A stretch of 64,000 nt of DNA from Streptomyces rapamycinicus NRRL 5491 (GTDB lineage Bacteria > Actinomycetota > Actinomycetes > Streptomycetales > Streptomycetaceae): NCBI RefSeq assembly GCF_024298965.1, contig NZ_CP085193.1, forward strand, positions 4,340,001-4,404,000, written 5' to 3'. Made by a program: the position numbers and the translations under genes. Below are positions 35,797 to 44,992 of the stretch, piece by piece. Below the pieces are notes generated by a model that saw nothing but the letters and a program-made list of their open reading frames with translations, was not told where the DNA came from and searched no databases. The first letter of the stretch is position 1. Each line of letters begins with the position of its first letter.

Positions 35797-36735
35797 ATGA
35801 CCGGCTCGCACGTACTGGCGCTCGGCCACTACCAGCCCGCGAAGGTGCTCGGCAACGACGACCTCGCGGCCATGGTCGACACCAGCGACGAGTGGATCCG
35901 CAGCCGGGTGGGCATCCGCACCCGCCATCTCGCCCGCGCCGACGAGACGGTCGACGAGATGGCCGCGGCGGCCGCAGCCAAGGCGCTGGCCAACAGCGGG
36001 CTAGCCACCTCCGACATCGACCTCGTACTCGTCGCCACCTGTACGGCGATCGACCGCAGCCCCAATATGGCGGCCCGGGTCGCCGCCCGGCTCGGGCTGG
36101 CCCACCCCGCCACCATGGACCTCAACGTGGTGTGCGCGGGCTTCACCCACGCCCTCGCCACCGCCGACCACACCATCCGGGCCGGGGCGGCCGGCGCGGC
36201 CCTGGTGATCGGCGCGGAGAAGTTCAGCGCGGCCACCGACTGGACCGACCGCTCCACCTGCGTACTGACCGGCGACGGCGCGGGCGCGGCCGTGGTGGTG
36301 GCCGCCGAGCGGCCGGGCGTCGGCCCCGTGGTGTGGGGCTCGGTCCCGGAGATGGGCGGCGCGGTCCGTATCGAGGGCACACCGCCCCGGTTCGCGCAGG
36401 AGGGCCAGACCGTCTACCGCTGGGCCACCACCCATCTGCCGCCGATCGCGCGGCAGGTGTGCGAACGGGCCGGGCTCGCCCCGGAGGACCTGGCCGGTGT
36501 CGTACTGCACCAGGCCAATCTGCGGATCATCGAACCGGTCGCGCGCAAGCTGGGCGCGGTCAACGCGGTGATCGCCCGCGATGTGGTGGAGTCCGGCAAC
36601 ACCTCGGCGGCCAGCATTCCGCTCGCCCTCTCCAAGCTGGTCGAACGCGGCGAGGTGCCCTCCGGCGCCCCGGTGCTGCTCTTCGGCTTCGGCGGCAACC
36701 TGTCGTACGCGGGCCAGGTCATCCACTGCCCGTGA
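35797..36735 (+). CDS. beta-ketoacyl-ACP synthase III-like protein
   Basis: 312 residues from ATG 35797 (AAGGGG upstream). FabH fold with the catalytic triad Cys113 (LNVVCAGFTHA), His238 (GVVLHQANLRI) and Asn268 (VESGNTSAASIP), and the end VLLFGFGGNLSYAG. It has no acyl carrier or other fatty-acid genes nearby, so it is probably a secondary-metabolism or housekeeping paralogue rather than the main FabH. The substrate is unknown. Confidence 0.88.
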   Translation: MTGSHVLALGHYQPAKVLGNDDLAAMVDTSDEWIRSRVGIRTRHLARADETVDEMAAAAAAKALANSGLATSDIDLVLVATCTAIDRSPNMAARVAARLGLAHPATMDLNVVCAGFTHALATADHTIRAGAAGAALVIGAEKFSAATDWTDRSTCVLTGDGAGAAVVVAAERPGVGPVVWGSVPEMGGAVRIEGTPPRFAQEGQTVYRWATTHLPPIARQVCERAGLAPEDLAGVVLHQANLRIIEPVARKLGAVNAVIARDVVESGNTSAASIPLALSKLVERGEVPSGAPVLLFGFGGNLSYAGQVIHCP

Positions 36736-36808
36736 GGGCGCCCCGCCCCCGGCAGGGACGTCCGATTCGTTCAAGACCGGCCGCCCGGGCGCTCCCTACG
36801 CTGCCCGT

Positions 36809-37207
36809 ATGACAGCACGATTCGACGCCATCGGCCTGGTCGTCGCCGACATGGCCGCCTCCCTCGCCTTCTACCGCCGCCTCGGCCTCGACATCCCCGC
36901 CGACGCCGGCACCCAGCCCCATGTCGAGGCCGCCCTGCCCGGCGGCGCGCGGCTGATGTGGGACACCGTCGCGACGGTGCGCTCCTTCGAACCGGAGTGG
37001 ACCCCGCCGAGCGGCTCCCACCAGGTGGGGCTCGCCTTCGCCTGCGACAGCCCGGCCGACGTGGACAAGACCTACCAGGACCTCGTGGAGGCGGGGGTGC
37101 GCGGCAAGCTGGAGCCGTGGGACGCGCCCTGGGGCCAGCGCTACGCCACGGTCCTCGACCCCGACGGCAACGGCATCGACCTCTTCGCCCCGCTACCCCC
37201 CTCCTGA
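36809..37207 (+). CDS. VOC/glyoxalase-family protein
   Basis: 132 residues from ATG 36809. One vicinal-oxygen-chelate unit pair: FDAIGLVVADMAASLAFYRR, ALPGGARLMWDTVATVRSF, SHQVGLAFACDSPADVDKTY and GQRYATVLDPDGNGIDLFAP. The start lacks a ribosome site but has TACGCT ending seven bases before the ATG, so the mRNA is probably leaderless. Overlaps the end of the AraC-like gene by 15 bp. Confidence 0.85.
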   Translation: MTARFDAIGLVVADMAASLAFYRRLGLDIPADAGTQPHVEAALPGGARLMWDTVATVRSFEPEWTPPSGSHQVGLAFACDSPADVDKTYQDLVEAGVRGKLEPWDAPWGQRYATVLDPDGNGIDLFAPLPPS

Positions 37208-37927
37208 CCCCCGCAGCAGCAGTCCCAGGGGCACCCCCGCCAGCGCCCTGACGTCGCGGGCGAGATGCGCCTGGTCGGCATAGCCCGCCGTGGCCGCGAC
37301 CTCCGCGAAGGGGAGGCCGGTGCGCGCCAGGTCCAGGGCCCGGTTCAGCCGGAGCACCCGGCCCAGCGTCTTGGGGCCGTAGCCGAACGCGGCGAGGGAG
37401 CGGCGGTGCAGCTGCCGCTCCCCCAGGCCCACGGCGGCGGCGATCCCGGCCACCGCCGTCCCGTCCGAGACCCCCGCGACGATCGCGGCGAGCACCGGAT
37501 CGGGCGATTCCGCCGTTCGCAGCCGTCCGGAGGCCGCCTCCTCCAGCAGGCGGCCCGCGGCCGTCTGCCCGGTGGCGATCCGCTCGGCCAGCCGACGGAC
37601 CTCCGCGCCCGGCCAGAGCGCGGCCAAGGGCACCCGTAGATCACGGAGTTCATGCGCCGGTACGCCCAGTACGGCGGGGCCCGTGCCGGGCGCGAACCGC
37701 AGCCCCACGGCCCGGGTGCCCGGCGCGCCGGGAGCCAGGTGCGCACGGGTGTCCGGCCCGGCGACCAGCAGCTCGCCGTCCGGCCCCGGCCCCGCCTCGC
37801 TCCAGATCAGATCCGTGCAGCCGTCGGGGAGCACCCGCTGCGGCCCGGTGCCGGCCGTACGGGTCCACACCACGGCGCCGTGGCCGATCAGCGCCCTCCG
37901 CTCCCGGTACTCGCCAGAGGCGCTCAA
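37193..37927 (-). CDS. AraC-family regulator
   Basis: 244 residues from TTG 37927, whose TTGA overlaps the stop of the upstream small gene. The C-terminal AraC helix-turn-helix pair reads AGIAAAVGLGERQLHRRSLA and EVAATAGYADQAHLARDVRA. The N-terminal sensor part (RVLPDGCTDLIWSEAG) is like the DUF6597 cupin-like type. It is convergent with the VOC gene, which may be its target. Confidence 0.8.
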   Translation of the reverse strand: MSASGEYRERRALIGHGAVVWTRTAGTGPQRVLPDGCTDLIWSEAGPGPDGELLVAGPDTRAHLAPGAPGTRAVGLRFAPGTGPAVLGVPAHELRDLRVPLAALWPGAEVRRLAERIATGQTAAGRLLEEAASGRLRTAESPDPVLAAIVAGVSDGTAVAGIAAAVGLGERQLHRRSLAAFGYGPKTLGRVLRLNRALDLARTGLPFAEVAATAGYADQAHLARDVRALAGVPLGLLLRGSGGG

Positions 37928-38148
37928 GGGACCTCGCGCAGATACATCGCGCCGCAGGAGTGGCAGAAGGGCCCCGCGTCACCCGTGGCCCACAGGTCGG
38001 CGGCCTGGGTCTCGGCGTCCGGGTCCAGCTCCCGCCCGCACATCGCGGTCGTTCCGTTCCCGCGGACCATGTGCCAGATCTTGACCGGCGCGCCCGCGAC
38101 CCGCCCGGAGCTGCCCTCCTCGTATTCGGCGCGCATCTCGTGCTGCAT
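37924..38148 (-). CDS. small zinc-ribbon-like protein
   Basis: 74 residues from ATG 38148 with GGAGG about nine bases upstream. Four possible metal ligands are KIWHMVRG, AMCGREL and GPFCHSCGAMYL, which resemble a small zinc ribbon. Similar short proteins are common in Streptomyces and have no known role. Coupled to the AraC-like gene by a four-base overlap. Confidence 0.75.
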   Translation of the reverse strand: MQHEMRAEYEEGSSGRVAGAPVKIWHMVRGNGTTAMCGRELDPDAETQAADLWATGDAGPFCHSCGAMYLREVP

Positions 38149-38203
38149 GGCGGTACACCTCCTGCTCACACCACCACTACCCTCCATGCTCCCGCCACGC
38201 CGA

Positions 38204-38290
38204 GCCTCGCGCCACCTCCACCGCCGCACCAGGCCTCGCGCCACCTCCACACCGCCACACAAGGCGTCGCGCCACCTCCACCGGCGCGCC
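38204..38290. repeat. three ~30-bp tandem repeats
   Basis: Imperfect units of about 29-31 bp sharing TCGCGCCACCTCCAC, followed directly by the long palindromic repeat block. No coding evidence. Confidence 0.6.
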
Positions 38291-38339
38291 GTCCGCGCTC
38301 CCGCGCCACGCCGGAGCCATGCGCCCACGCTACGGGCTG

Positions 38340-38720
38340 ACCGGCGGCCACCGACGCTTTCCCCTCCCCGCCCCTTCCCACTACCCGGGGCTCCGCCCCT
38401 GGACCCCGGGATCACGAGGCGAAGCCCCACCCCGCCACAGACACCACGCCCCACCGGACACCGCCCGGCCCGCAGCCGGTGACCCCACCCCCCGGACACC
38501 GAGGGGTCTGAGGCGAAGCCCCACCACGCGCCGGAACCGCATACCGATACCCATCCCGCCGCAGGCGTCACGACCCACCAGCACCACCCGGCCCACGGCC
38601 GGTGACCCCACCCCTGGACACCGGGGCCTGGGGCAGAGCCCCGCACGCGGCGGAGCGGCATATCGTCAGGTGTCGGGAAGGGGCGGGGCGGGGAACAGCC
38701 CGCCGCGGGCGTACGCGTAC
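38340..38720. repeat. dispersed GC-rich palindromic repeat, copy 3
   Basis: The block begins with CCCCTCCCCGCCCCTTCCC and ends with GGAAGGGGCGGGGCGGGGA. Inside are GGGGCTCCGCCCC-like cores, AGGCGAAGCCCCACC units and GCGGCGGAGCGGCAT. It fills the 585-bp gap between the small zinc gene and glsA. Same borders as the other copies. Confidence 0.75.
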
Positions 38721-38733
38721 CGCCGGGCGCTCC

Positions 38734-39645
38734 CTAGAAGACGGACCAGCCGGTCAGCGTGGTGAAGTGGTCCAGGGCCGCCACCCCGGCCACCGAGTTG
38801 CCGCGGTCGTCGAGCCCGGGACTCCAGACGCACAGCGTGCAGCGCCCGGGCACCACCGCGACGATCCCACCGCCGACCCCGCTCTTGCCGGGCAGCCCGA
38901 CCCGGTAGGCGAAGTCGCCCGCCGCGTCGTACGTACCGCAGGTGAGCATGACCGCGTTGACCCGCTTGGCCTCGCTGCGCGACAGCAGCCGGGAGCCGTC
39001 CGCGCGCAGCCCGTGGCGGGCGAGGAAGCCGCCCGCCAGGGCGAGGTCGCGGCAGCTCATCTCGATCGAGCACTGCCAGAAGTAGTGCTCCAGGACGGTC
39101 GGCACGGGGTTGTCGAGGTTGCCGTATCCGGCCATGAAGTGGGCGAGGGCGGCATTGCGGTCGCCGTGGGCGGTCTCGGAGACGGCGACCTCCTGGTCGA
39201 AGGCGAGGTCCGGGTTGCCGCTCTCGGCGCGCAGGAAGTCCAGCATGGTGGTGCTGGCGTCGCCGGTGAGGGTGTGCAGCCGGTCGGTGACGACGAGCGC
39301 CCCGGCGTTGATGAACGGATTGCGCGGGATGCCGTGCTCGTACTCCAGCTGCACCAGGGAGTTGAAGGGGTTGCCCGAGGGCTCCCGGCCGACCCGCCGC
39401 CACAGCTTCTCGCCGTCGTCGGCGAGGACGAGCGCGAGGCTGAACGCCTTGGAGATGGACTGCATCGAGAAGGGCCGTTCCCAGTCGCCGACCCCGGTGA
39501 CCCGGCCGTCGACGTCGGCGAGGGCGATCCCGAAGCGGTCCGCGTCCACCGAGGCGAGCGCCGGGATGTACTGGGCCACCCGGCCCCGGCCGATCCGCGG
39601 CCGCACATGGGCCGCGACCTCCTCCAGCACTGCCTGGTAGTCCAT
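38734..39645 (-). CDS. glsA: glutaminase
   Basis: 303 residues from ATG 39645 (AGGAGACG upstream). Serine-dependent beta-lactamase-like glutaminase with the SISK motif (Ser63, Lys66) in PFSMQSISKAFSLAL, and later NPFINAGALVVTDRL, ESGNPDLAF and GKSGVGGGIVAVVPGRCTL. It hydrolyses glutamine to glutamate and ammonia. No STAS extension. It is divergent from the amidase gene. Confidence 0.93.
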   Translation of the reverse strand: MDYQAVLEEVAAHVRPRIGRGRVAQYIPALASVDADRFGIALADVDGRVTGVGDWERPFSMQSISKAFSLALVLADDGEKLWRRVGREPSGNPFNSLVQLEYEHGIPRNPFINAGALVVTDRLHTLTGDASTTMLDFLRAESGNPDLAFDQEVAVSETAHGDRNAALAHFMAGYGNLDNPVPTVLEHYFWQCSIEMSCRDLALAGGFLARHGLRADGSRLLSRSEAKRVNAVMLTCGTYDAAGDFAYRVGLPGKSGVGGGIVAVVPGRCTLCVWSPGLDDRGNSVAGVAALDHFTTLTGWSVF

Positions 39646-39816
39646 GGTGCGGTGCGTCTCCTGTTGCGAGGTCGTACGGATGAACCGGTCCGCACGATAA
39701 CGCGCCCCCCATCATTCATCACCCCATGTGTTTATGGGTGTGCGGCGGGTAAGCAAGCGGGTGAACGAGGCGGACCGCGACCGGGGCCCGCCTCAGGACC
39801 AGAACGGAGGCGGGGC

Positions 39817-40407
39817 ATGGCCTCACCCATGTCCACGGGGGACTTCCTGGCGGCGCTGACGAACGAGGGCTTACAGGTGACGCAGGTCGGCGACTGGCGG
39901 CACCACAACCGGAACCACAAGGGGCCGTGGGGCCCGGTGCACGGGGTGATGATCCACCACACCGTCACCTCAGGCACCGAGGAGACCGTGGAGATCTGCC
40001 GGGACGGCTTCGAGGGGCTGCCCGGCCCGCTGTGCCACGGGGTGATCGCCAAGGACGGAGGCGTCCATCTGGTCGGCTACGGCCGCGCCAACCACGCCGG
40101 TCTTGGCGACGACGACGTCCTGCGGGCGGTGATCGCCGAGAAGGCGCTTCCGTCGGACAACGAGGCGAACACCGACGGGAACCGCGCCTTCTACGGCTTC
40201 GAATGCGAGAACCTGGGCGACGGCGAGGACCCGTGGCCCGAGGCCCAGCTGGACGCGATCGCGCGGGCCGCGGCGGCCGTGTGCCGCCATCACGGCTGGA
40301 CCGAGCGCTCGGTGATCGGCCACCTCGAATGGCAGCCGGGCAAGGTGGATCCGCGTGGCTTCACCATGGCCTCGATGCGCGACCGGATCCGCGAACAGCT
40401 CAAGTAG
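39817..40407 (+). CDS. N-acetylmuramoyl-L-alanine amidase, TTA-containing
   Basis: 196 residues from ATG 39817 (GGAGGCGG upstream). Amidase_2/PGRP fold: PWGPVHGVMIHHTVTSGTEE (zinc His), LPGPLCHGVIAKDGGVHLVG, FYGFECENLGDGEDPWPEA and SVIGHLEWQPGKVDPRGFTM (zinc His and the PGKxDP end). No signal peptide, so it looks phage-endolysin-like. Leucine 19 is TTA (39871-39873), so translation should depend on bldA. The substrate is probably the peptidoglycan amide bond. Confidence 0.9.
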   Translation: MASPMSTGDFLAALTNEGLQVTQVGDWRHHNRNHKGPWGPVHGVMIHHTVTSGTEETVEICRDGFEGLPGPLCHGVIAKDGGVHLVGYGRANHAGLGDDDVLRAVIAEKALPSDNEANTDGNRAFYGFECENLGDGEDPWPEAQLDAIARAAAAVCRHHGWTERSVIGHLEWQPGKVDPRGFTMASMRDRIREQLK

Positions 40408-40482
40408 GGCGCTCAGGGACGTCACAGAGCGCCCTCGGGGAAGCGCGCGGCGCGTAGGGGCGGCCGCGGAGGGGCACGGGGC

Positions 40483-42093
40483 TCAGGCTCCGTCCTCCGT
40501 GGCCCCCTCCCGGTAGAGCGCCGCCTCCTCCAGGTCCAGCCGCCGCAGCAGCGACCGCAGCATCTCCTCGTCGATCCGCCGGGCGTCCCGCAGATCCACG
40601 AACACCGCCCGCTCGGCCTCGATCATCTCCCGGGCCAGCCGCCGATAGGTGTCGTCCGCCGATTCGCCGGTCACCTCGTTGACCGCGCCCAGCCGCTCCC
40701 ATACGGCGTTGCGGCGCTGTTCCAGCACGGTGCGCAGCCGGTCGGCGAGCGGCGACGGCAGGGCGTTGCGCTCATCGGCGAGCAGTTCCCCCAGTCGGCG
40801 CTCGGCGGCCAGCGACGCGGTGTTCTGCGCCTGGGCCTCGGCGAGGGTCTCGGCGTGGGGGTCACGGCCGGGCAGCCCGAGCAGCCGGATCAGGGACGGC
40901 AGGGTGAGCCCATGGATCACCAGGGTGCCGATGACGGTGGTGAAGGTGAGGAAGAGGATCAGGTTGCGGGCCGGGAAGGGGGCACCGCCGTGCACGGTCT
41001 CCGGGATCGAGAACGCGATGGCCAGCGAGACCACGCCGCGCATCCCGGCCCAGCCGACGATGACCGGCGCGGTCCAGTTGGTGCCGGGCTCGCGCTCGCG
41101 GATCCCGGGGAAGAGCATGCGCGGCACGAAGGTCGACGGGAAGACCCAGACGTAGCGGGCGGCCACCACGGCCAGGAAGACGACGGCCGCGTACCAGGCG
41201 GCCTCGTCCGCCCCGTACTCCCCCAGGCCGCCCACCACGACCCGCAGTTGCAGCCCGATCAGCGCGAACACCGCCGACTCCAGAACGAAGTCGATCATGC
41301 GCCAGACCGCCGCCTCCTGGAGCCGGGTGGCGAAGTCGACCTGCCAGGAGTGGTGTCCGAGGTAGAGCCCGACCACCACGACGGCCAGCACACCCGACGC
41401 CTCGAACTGCTCGGCGACGGCGTAGGCGACGAAGGGGATCAGCAGCGAGAGGGTGTTCTGCAGCAGAGGGTCCCGCAGCCGGGTGCGCAGCCAGTGCAGC
41501 GGCACCATCAGGATCAGACCGACCACGACGCCGCCGATGGCCGCGAAGGCGAACTCCCGCAGACCCTCGGCCCAGCTGACGCCCTCCCCCACCGCCGCGG
41601 CCACCGCCACCCGGTAGGCGGTGATCGCGGTCGCGTCGTTGAACAGGGACTCGCCCTGGAGGAGCGTGGTGAGCCGGGAGGGCAGCCCGATCCGGCGGGC
41701 GATGGCGGTGGCGGCCACCGCGTCCGGCGGCGCGACCACCGCGCCCAGCACGAGGGCGGCGGTCAGCGGCAGCTGCGGGATCAGCAGATGGGCGACCACG
41801 CCGACCGCGACCGTCGCGAAGAGCACATACCCGACGGAGAGCAGCGCGATGGGCCGCAGATTGGCCCGCAGATCGAGGTACGAGCTGTCCAGCGCGGCGC
41901 TGTGCAGCAGCGGCGGCAGCACCAGGGGCAGCACGATATGCGGGTCCAGCGTGTAGTCCGGCACCCCGGGTACGTACGAGACGACAAGCCCGGCCGCGAC
42001 CAGCAGCAGCGGCGCGGGCACCGGGGTCCGGCGCGCCGCGCCCGCGACCACCGCGCTGCCCGCGACCAGCATCAACAACGGCAATACGTCCAT
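40483..42093 (-). CDS. Na+/H+ antiporter (CPA1 family)
   Basis: 536 residues from ATG 42093. About twelve transmembrane segments, with LGAVVAPPDAVAATAIARRI and GESLFNDATAITAYRVAVAA carrying the conserved PPDA and ND motifs of CPA1/NhaP exchangers. A cytoplasmic tail of about 140 residues ends LRRLDLEEAALYREGATEDG. Divergent from the UBP zinc-finger gene, a pairing seen often in Streptomyces. Confidence 0.9.
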   Translation of the reverse strand: MDVLPLLMLVAGSAVVAGAARRTPVPAPLLLVAAGLVVSYVPGVPDYTLDPHIVLPLVLPPLLHSAALDSSYLDLRANLRPIALLSVGYVLFATVAVGVVAHLLIPQLPLTAALVLGAVVAPPDAVAATAIARRIGLPSRLTTLLQGESLFNDATAITAYRVAVAAAVGEGVSWAEGLREFAFAAIGGVVVGLILMVPLHWLRTRLRDPLLQNTLSLLIPFVAYAVAEQFEASGVLAVVVVGLYLGHHSWQVDFATRLQEAAVWRMIDFVLESAVFALIGLQLRVVVGGLGEYGADEAAWYAAVVFLAVVAARYVWVFPSTFVPRMLFPGIREREPGTNWTAPVIVGWAGMRGVVSLAIAFSIPETVHGGAPFPARNLILFLTFTTVIGTLVIHGLTLPSLIRLLGLPGRDPHAETLAEAQAQNTASLAAERRLGELLADERNALPSPLADRLRTVLEQRRNAVWERLGAVNEVTGESADDTYRRLAREMIEAERAVFVDLRDARRIDEEMLRSLLRRLDLEEAALYREGATEDGA

Positions 42094-42170
42094 CGTCCGG
42101 CCCTGTCTCCGTCGGCCGTCCCGACGGTCGTCCATGTGCTCCGCTCACGCGGCGTTTTAGTCTGGCAATC

Positions 42171-42434
42171 ATGAACGAGTGCCCGCATGTTCCCGCACTG
42201 CCGCGTCCCGAACCGGAGCCGCGGTCAGACACCTGTCCCGAATGCCTGGCGGTCGGCAGCCACCCCGTCCAGCTGCGGAAGTGTCTGGTGTGCGGGCATG
42301 TGGGCTGCTGCGACTCCTCGCCGTACCAGCACAGCACCCGGCACTTCGAGGAGACCGGCCATCCGGTGATGCGCAGCTTCGAGGAGGGAGAGGACTGGCG
42401 CTGGTGCTTTGTGGATCAGCTCATCGTGCTGTGA
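42171..42434 (+). CDS. UBP-type zinc-finger protein
   Basis: 87 residues from ATG 42171. ZnF-UBP ligands: TCPECLAVG, LRKCLVCGHVGCCDSSPYQH and STRHFEETGHPVMRSFE. The finger alone makes up the whole protein. TAGTCT ends seven bases before the ATG with no ribosome site, so the mRNA is probably leaderless. The role with the neighbouring antiporter is unknown. Confidence 0.85.
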   Translation: MNECPHVPALPRPEPEPRSDTCPECLAVGSHPVQLRKCLVCGHVGCCDSSPYQHSTRHFEETGHPVMRSFEEGEDWRWCFVDQLIVL

Positions 42435-42549
42435 GATGCCGACGCGTGGTGAGGTCCCGGCTCCGCGGACGCCCTGGTCTTGGCGTTTTCCGCGCAATGC
42501 CGGAGATCGACTGCCGCGTTTGTCGGTGCGGCCCGCTAGCCTTCACCAC

Positions 42550-43095
42550 ATGATCCGATCAGCGAAGCCGTCCGACATCCCGGCGATTCATGCGATGATC
42601 CGCGAGCTGGCGGACTACGAGCGGGCTCCGCAGGAGGCGAAGGCCACCGAGGAGCAGCTGCGCGAGGCGCTCTTCGGGGCGCATCCCGCGGTGTTCGCGC
42701 TGATCGCCGAGGAGGCCGGTGGCGCCGGAGAGCCCACCGCTCCGGTGGGGTTCGCCCTGTGGTTCCGTAACTTCTCCACCTGGACAGGCACCCATGGCGT
42801 GTATCTGGAGGACCTGTACGTCATCCCGCGGGCCCGCGGGGGCGGTCACGGCAAAGCGCTGCTCGCCGAGCTGGCACGGATCTGCGTGGAGCGGGGATAT
42901 GCCCGTTTCGAATGGCCGGTGCTCGACTGGAACGAGCCCGCGATCGGCTTCTACGCCGCGATCGGCGCGGAGGCAATGGACGAATGGACGGTGCGCAGGC
43001 TCTCCGGAGAGCCGCTGCGAGCGCTGGCCGCTCAGGCCATGGGCACCGCCATGACCAGCGATTTCCTGAGTGAGGCGACATCTCTTTCGAATTGA
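42550..43095 (+). CDS. GNAT-family N-acetyltransferase
   Basis: 181 residues from ATG 42550. GNAT fold with the acetyl-CoA loop YVIPRARGGGHGKALLAELA and a terminal GFYAAIGAEAMDEWTV. The N-terminal half (SDIPAIHAMIRELADYERAP) is like diamine/spermidine-type acetyltransferases. TAGCCT ends seven bases before the ATG, so the mRNA is probably leaderless. Confidence 0.88.
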   Translation: MIRSAKPSDIPAIHAMIRELADYERAPQEAKATEEQLREALFGAHPAVFALIAEEAGGAGEPTAPVGFALWFRNFSTWTGTHGVYLEDLYVIPRARGGGHGKALLAELARICVERGYARFEWPVLDWNEPAIGFYAAIGAEAMDEWTVRRLSGEPLRALAAQAMGTAMTSDFLSEATSLSN

Positions 43096-43342
43096 GACCG
43101 CAAACCCTCTAGCCACGCTGCGTACTCATGTGCTTACTATGAGTGATATCGCAGCCTTGTGGGCCGGGGTTCACCCGCGATGGGGGCCGTGCTTCGTCCG
43201 GGCGACACCGAACCGCAGATCGCGATAGCGTCGCAGCCAAAGTACATACAGCGCCGACCCGTATCACCCTCCACCATAAGGGTTCGGGGCCGACGCTCCA
43301 ATCAGCTCAGCTCAATCAGCTTGTGTCACCTTGGAGGTGAGG

Positions 43343-43756
43343 GTGTCCCAGATCGCAGGCGAGCCCGGGACCCAGGACTTCGTGGAAGTCCGGCTGCCCG
43401 CTGCGGGTGCCTATCTGTCGGTGCTGCGGACGGCCACCGCCGGCCTCGCAGCCCGCTTGGACTTCACCCTCGACGAAATCGAGGATCTGCGTATCGCCGT
43501 GGATGAGGCATGCGCGATCCTGCTGCAGCAAGCCGTGTCCGGCAGTGTGCTGAGCTGCGTCTTCCGCTTGATCGACGACGCACTCCAGGTGACCGTCTCG
43601 GCTCCCACCACCGACGGTCGCGCCCCCGAGCGCGACACCTTCGCCTGGACGGTGCTCTCCGCACTGGCGGGCAAGGTGGACTCGACGGTGGCCGAGGACC
43701 GAACGGTCAGCATCAGCCTGTACAAGGAGCGCGGCGCCGGCCCCGGACAGCCGTGA
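43343..43756 (+). CDS. prsH: anti-sigma factor (PrsH/RshA type)
   Basis: 137 residues from GTG 43343 (GGAGG five bases upstream). HATPase-type anti-sigma kinase of the RsbW/SpoIIAB class, shortened: FVEVRLPAAGAYLSVLRTAT, EIEDLRIAVDEACAILLQQA and FAWTVLSALAGKVDSTVAED. It is co-translated with the sigma gene (GTGA overlap at 43753), the order found for PrsH-SigH in S. coelicolor. It should hold the sigma factor inactive until stress. The 250-bp gap upstream shows no extra gene. Confidence 0.88.
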   Translation: MSQIAGEPGTQDFVEVRLPAAGAYLSVLRTATAGLAARLDFTLDEIEDLRIAVDEACAILLQQAVSGSVLSCVFRLIDDALQVTVSAPTTDGRAPERDTFAWTVLSALAGKVDSTVAEDRTVSISLYKERGAGPGQP

Positions 43757-43773
43757 CGGAACAAGGGGGCTCC

Positions 43774-44679
43774 GTGAGCACTGCATCATCGCGGGGAGTA
43801 GGTACCCCGGCCATCCCGCACCCGCCGGCCCGGCCGCATCCCGCGGACTCGGAGGCGGCAGGAGACCGACCAGAGCGGGCGGACCACATGGATCAGCACG
43901 AGCAGGTGCATCAGCAGCACGATCCGCAGGACCGGAGTGGCGCGCGGGCGATGTTCGCCGAGCTGCGACAACTGCCGGAGGGCTCCACCGAGCGGGCCGA
44001 GCTGCGCAACAACCTCGTTCGTATGCATCTGCCGCTGGTGGAGCACCTGGCCCGGCGCTTCCGCAACCGCGGCGAGCCGCTGGACGACCTCACCCAGGTC
44101 GCCACCATCGGGCTGATCAAGTCCGTGGACCGGTTCGATCCGGACCGCGGTGTGGAGTTCTCCACCTATGCGACACCAACGGTCGTGGGCGAGATCAAGC
44201 GCCACTTCCGTGACAAGGGCTGGGCGGTGCGGGTGCCGCGCCGGCTTCAGGAGCTGCGGCTGTCCCTGACCACGGCCACCGCGGAGCTCTCCCAGCGCCA
44301 TGGCCGCGCCCCGACCGTCCATGAGCTGGCCCAGCATCTGTCCATCTCCGAGGAGGAGGTGCTGGAGGGGCTGGAGTCCGCCAATGCCTACAGCACCCTG
44401 TCCCTGGACGTCCCGGACACGGACGACGAGTCCCCGGCGGTCGCCGACACCCTCGGCGCGGAGGACGAGGCGCTCGAGGGCGTCGAGTACCGCGAGTCCC
44501 TCAAACCCCTGTTGGAGGATCTGCCACCGCGCGAGAAGAAGATCCTGCTGCTGCGCTTCTTCGGCAATATGACGCAGTCGCAGATCGCGCAGGAGGTCGG
44601 CATCTCCCAGATGCATGTCTCCCGGCTGCTGGCCCGCACGCTCGCGCAGCTGCGCGACAAGCTGCTGGTCGAGGAGTAG
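43774..44679 (+). CDS. sigH: stress/development sigma factor SigH
   Basis: 301 residues from GTG 43774 (AGGGGG four bases upstream); GTG 43753, overlapping the anti-sigma stop, would add 7 residues. SigB-type sigma-70: region 2 RMHLPLVEHLARRFRNRGEP, LDDLTQVATIGLIKSVDRFD and EFSTYATPTVVGEIKRHFRD; region 3-4 ends EKKILLLRFFGNMTQSQIAQ, EVGISQMHVSRLLARTLAQL. Long N-terminal leader as in S. coelicolor SigH, whose products arise from several starts. It governs osmotic stress and sporulation genes. Confidence 0.9.
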   Translation: MSTASSRGVGTPAIPHPPARPHPADSEAAGDRPERADHMDQHEQVHQQHDPQDRSGARAMFAELRQLPEGSTERAELRNNLVRMHLPLVEHLARRFRNRGEPLDDLTQVATIGLIKSVDRFDPDRGVEFSTYATPTVVGEIKRHFRDKGWAVRVPRRLQELRLSLTTATAELSQRHGRAPTVHELAQHLSISEEEVLEGLESANAYSTLSLDVPDTDDESPAVADTLGAEDEALEGVEYRESLKPLLEDLPPREKKILLLRFFGNMTQSQIAQEVGISQMHVSRLLARTLAQLRDKLLVEE

Positions 44680-44694
44680 CGAGCGCTATGGGGC

Positions 44695-44985
44695 GCCTCC
44701 GGTGGGCTGTCCCCCTCCCCGCCCCTTCCCGATACCAGAAGCTCCGCCCCCGGGGCCCAGTCCCCGGGGCCCAGTCCCCGGGGCAAAACCCCACCACGCG
44801 GCGGAGCCGCACACCGACGCTGGGGGGAAGGGGTGAAGCCCCGGCCCGGGGTCTGAGGTCGAACCCGCTCCAGGACCTGGAGCGAAGCCCCGGTTGCGGG
44901 GGCTGGGGCGGCGTCCCGAATTCGGGGGCTGGGGTGGGCCCCAGGTTCGGGGAGGGGCGGGGAGGGGGCAGGTCGCCGGAGGCGG
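44695..44985. repeat. dispersed GC-rich palindromic repeat, copy 4
   Basis: CCCCTCCCCGCCCCTTCCCG opens the block and GGGGAGGGGCGGGGAGGGGG closes it, with GGGGCCCAGTCCCCGGGG units and GGCGGAGCCGCACACCG inside. It fills the gap between sigH and the convergent membrane gene. Confidence 0.7.
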
Positions 44986-44992
44986 GGAGGGG

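Noticed and set aside
38204..38290. possible CRISPR or minisatellite gene
   Set aside because: Only three imperfect repeats, no spacers and no reading frame.
39817..40407. prophage endolysin implying a prophage
   Set aside because: No other phage genes are nearby, and the gene carries a TTA codon, which fits a developmental amidase better.
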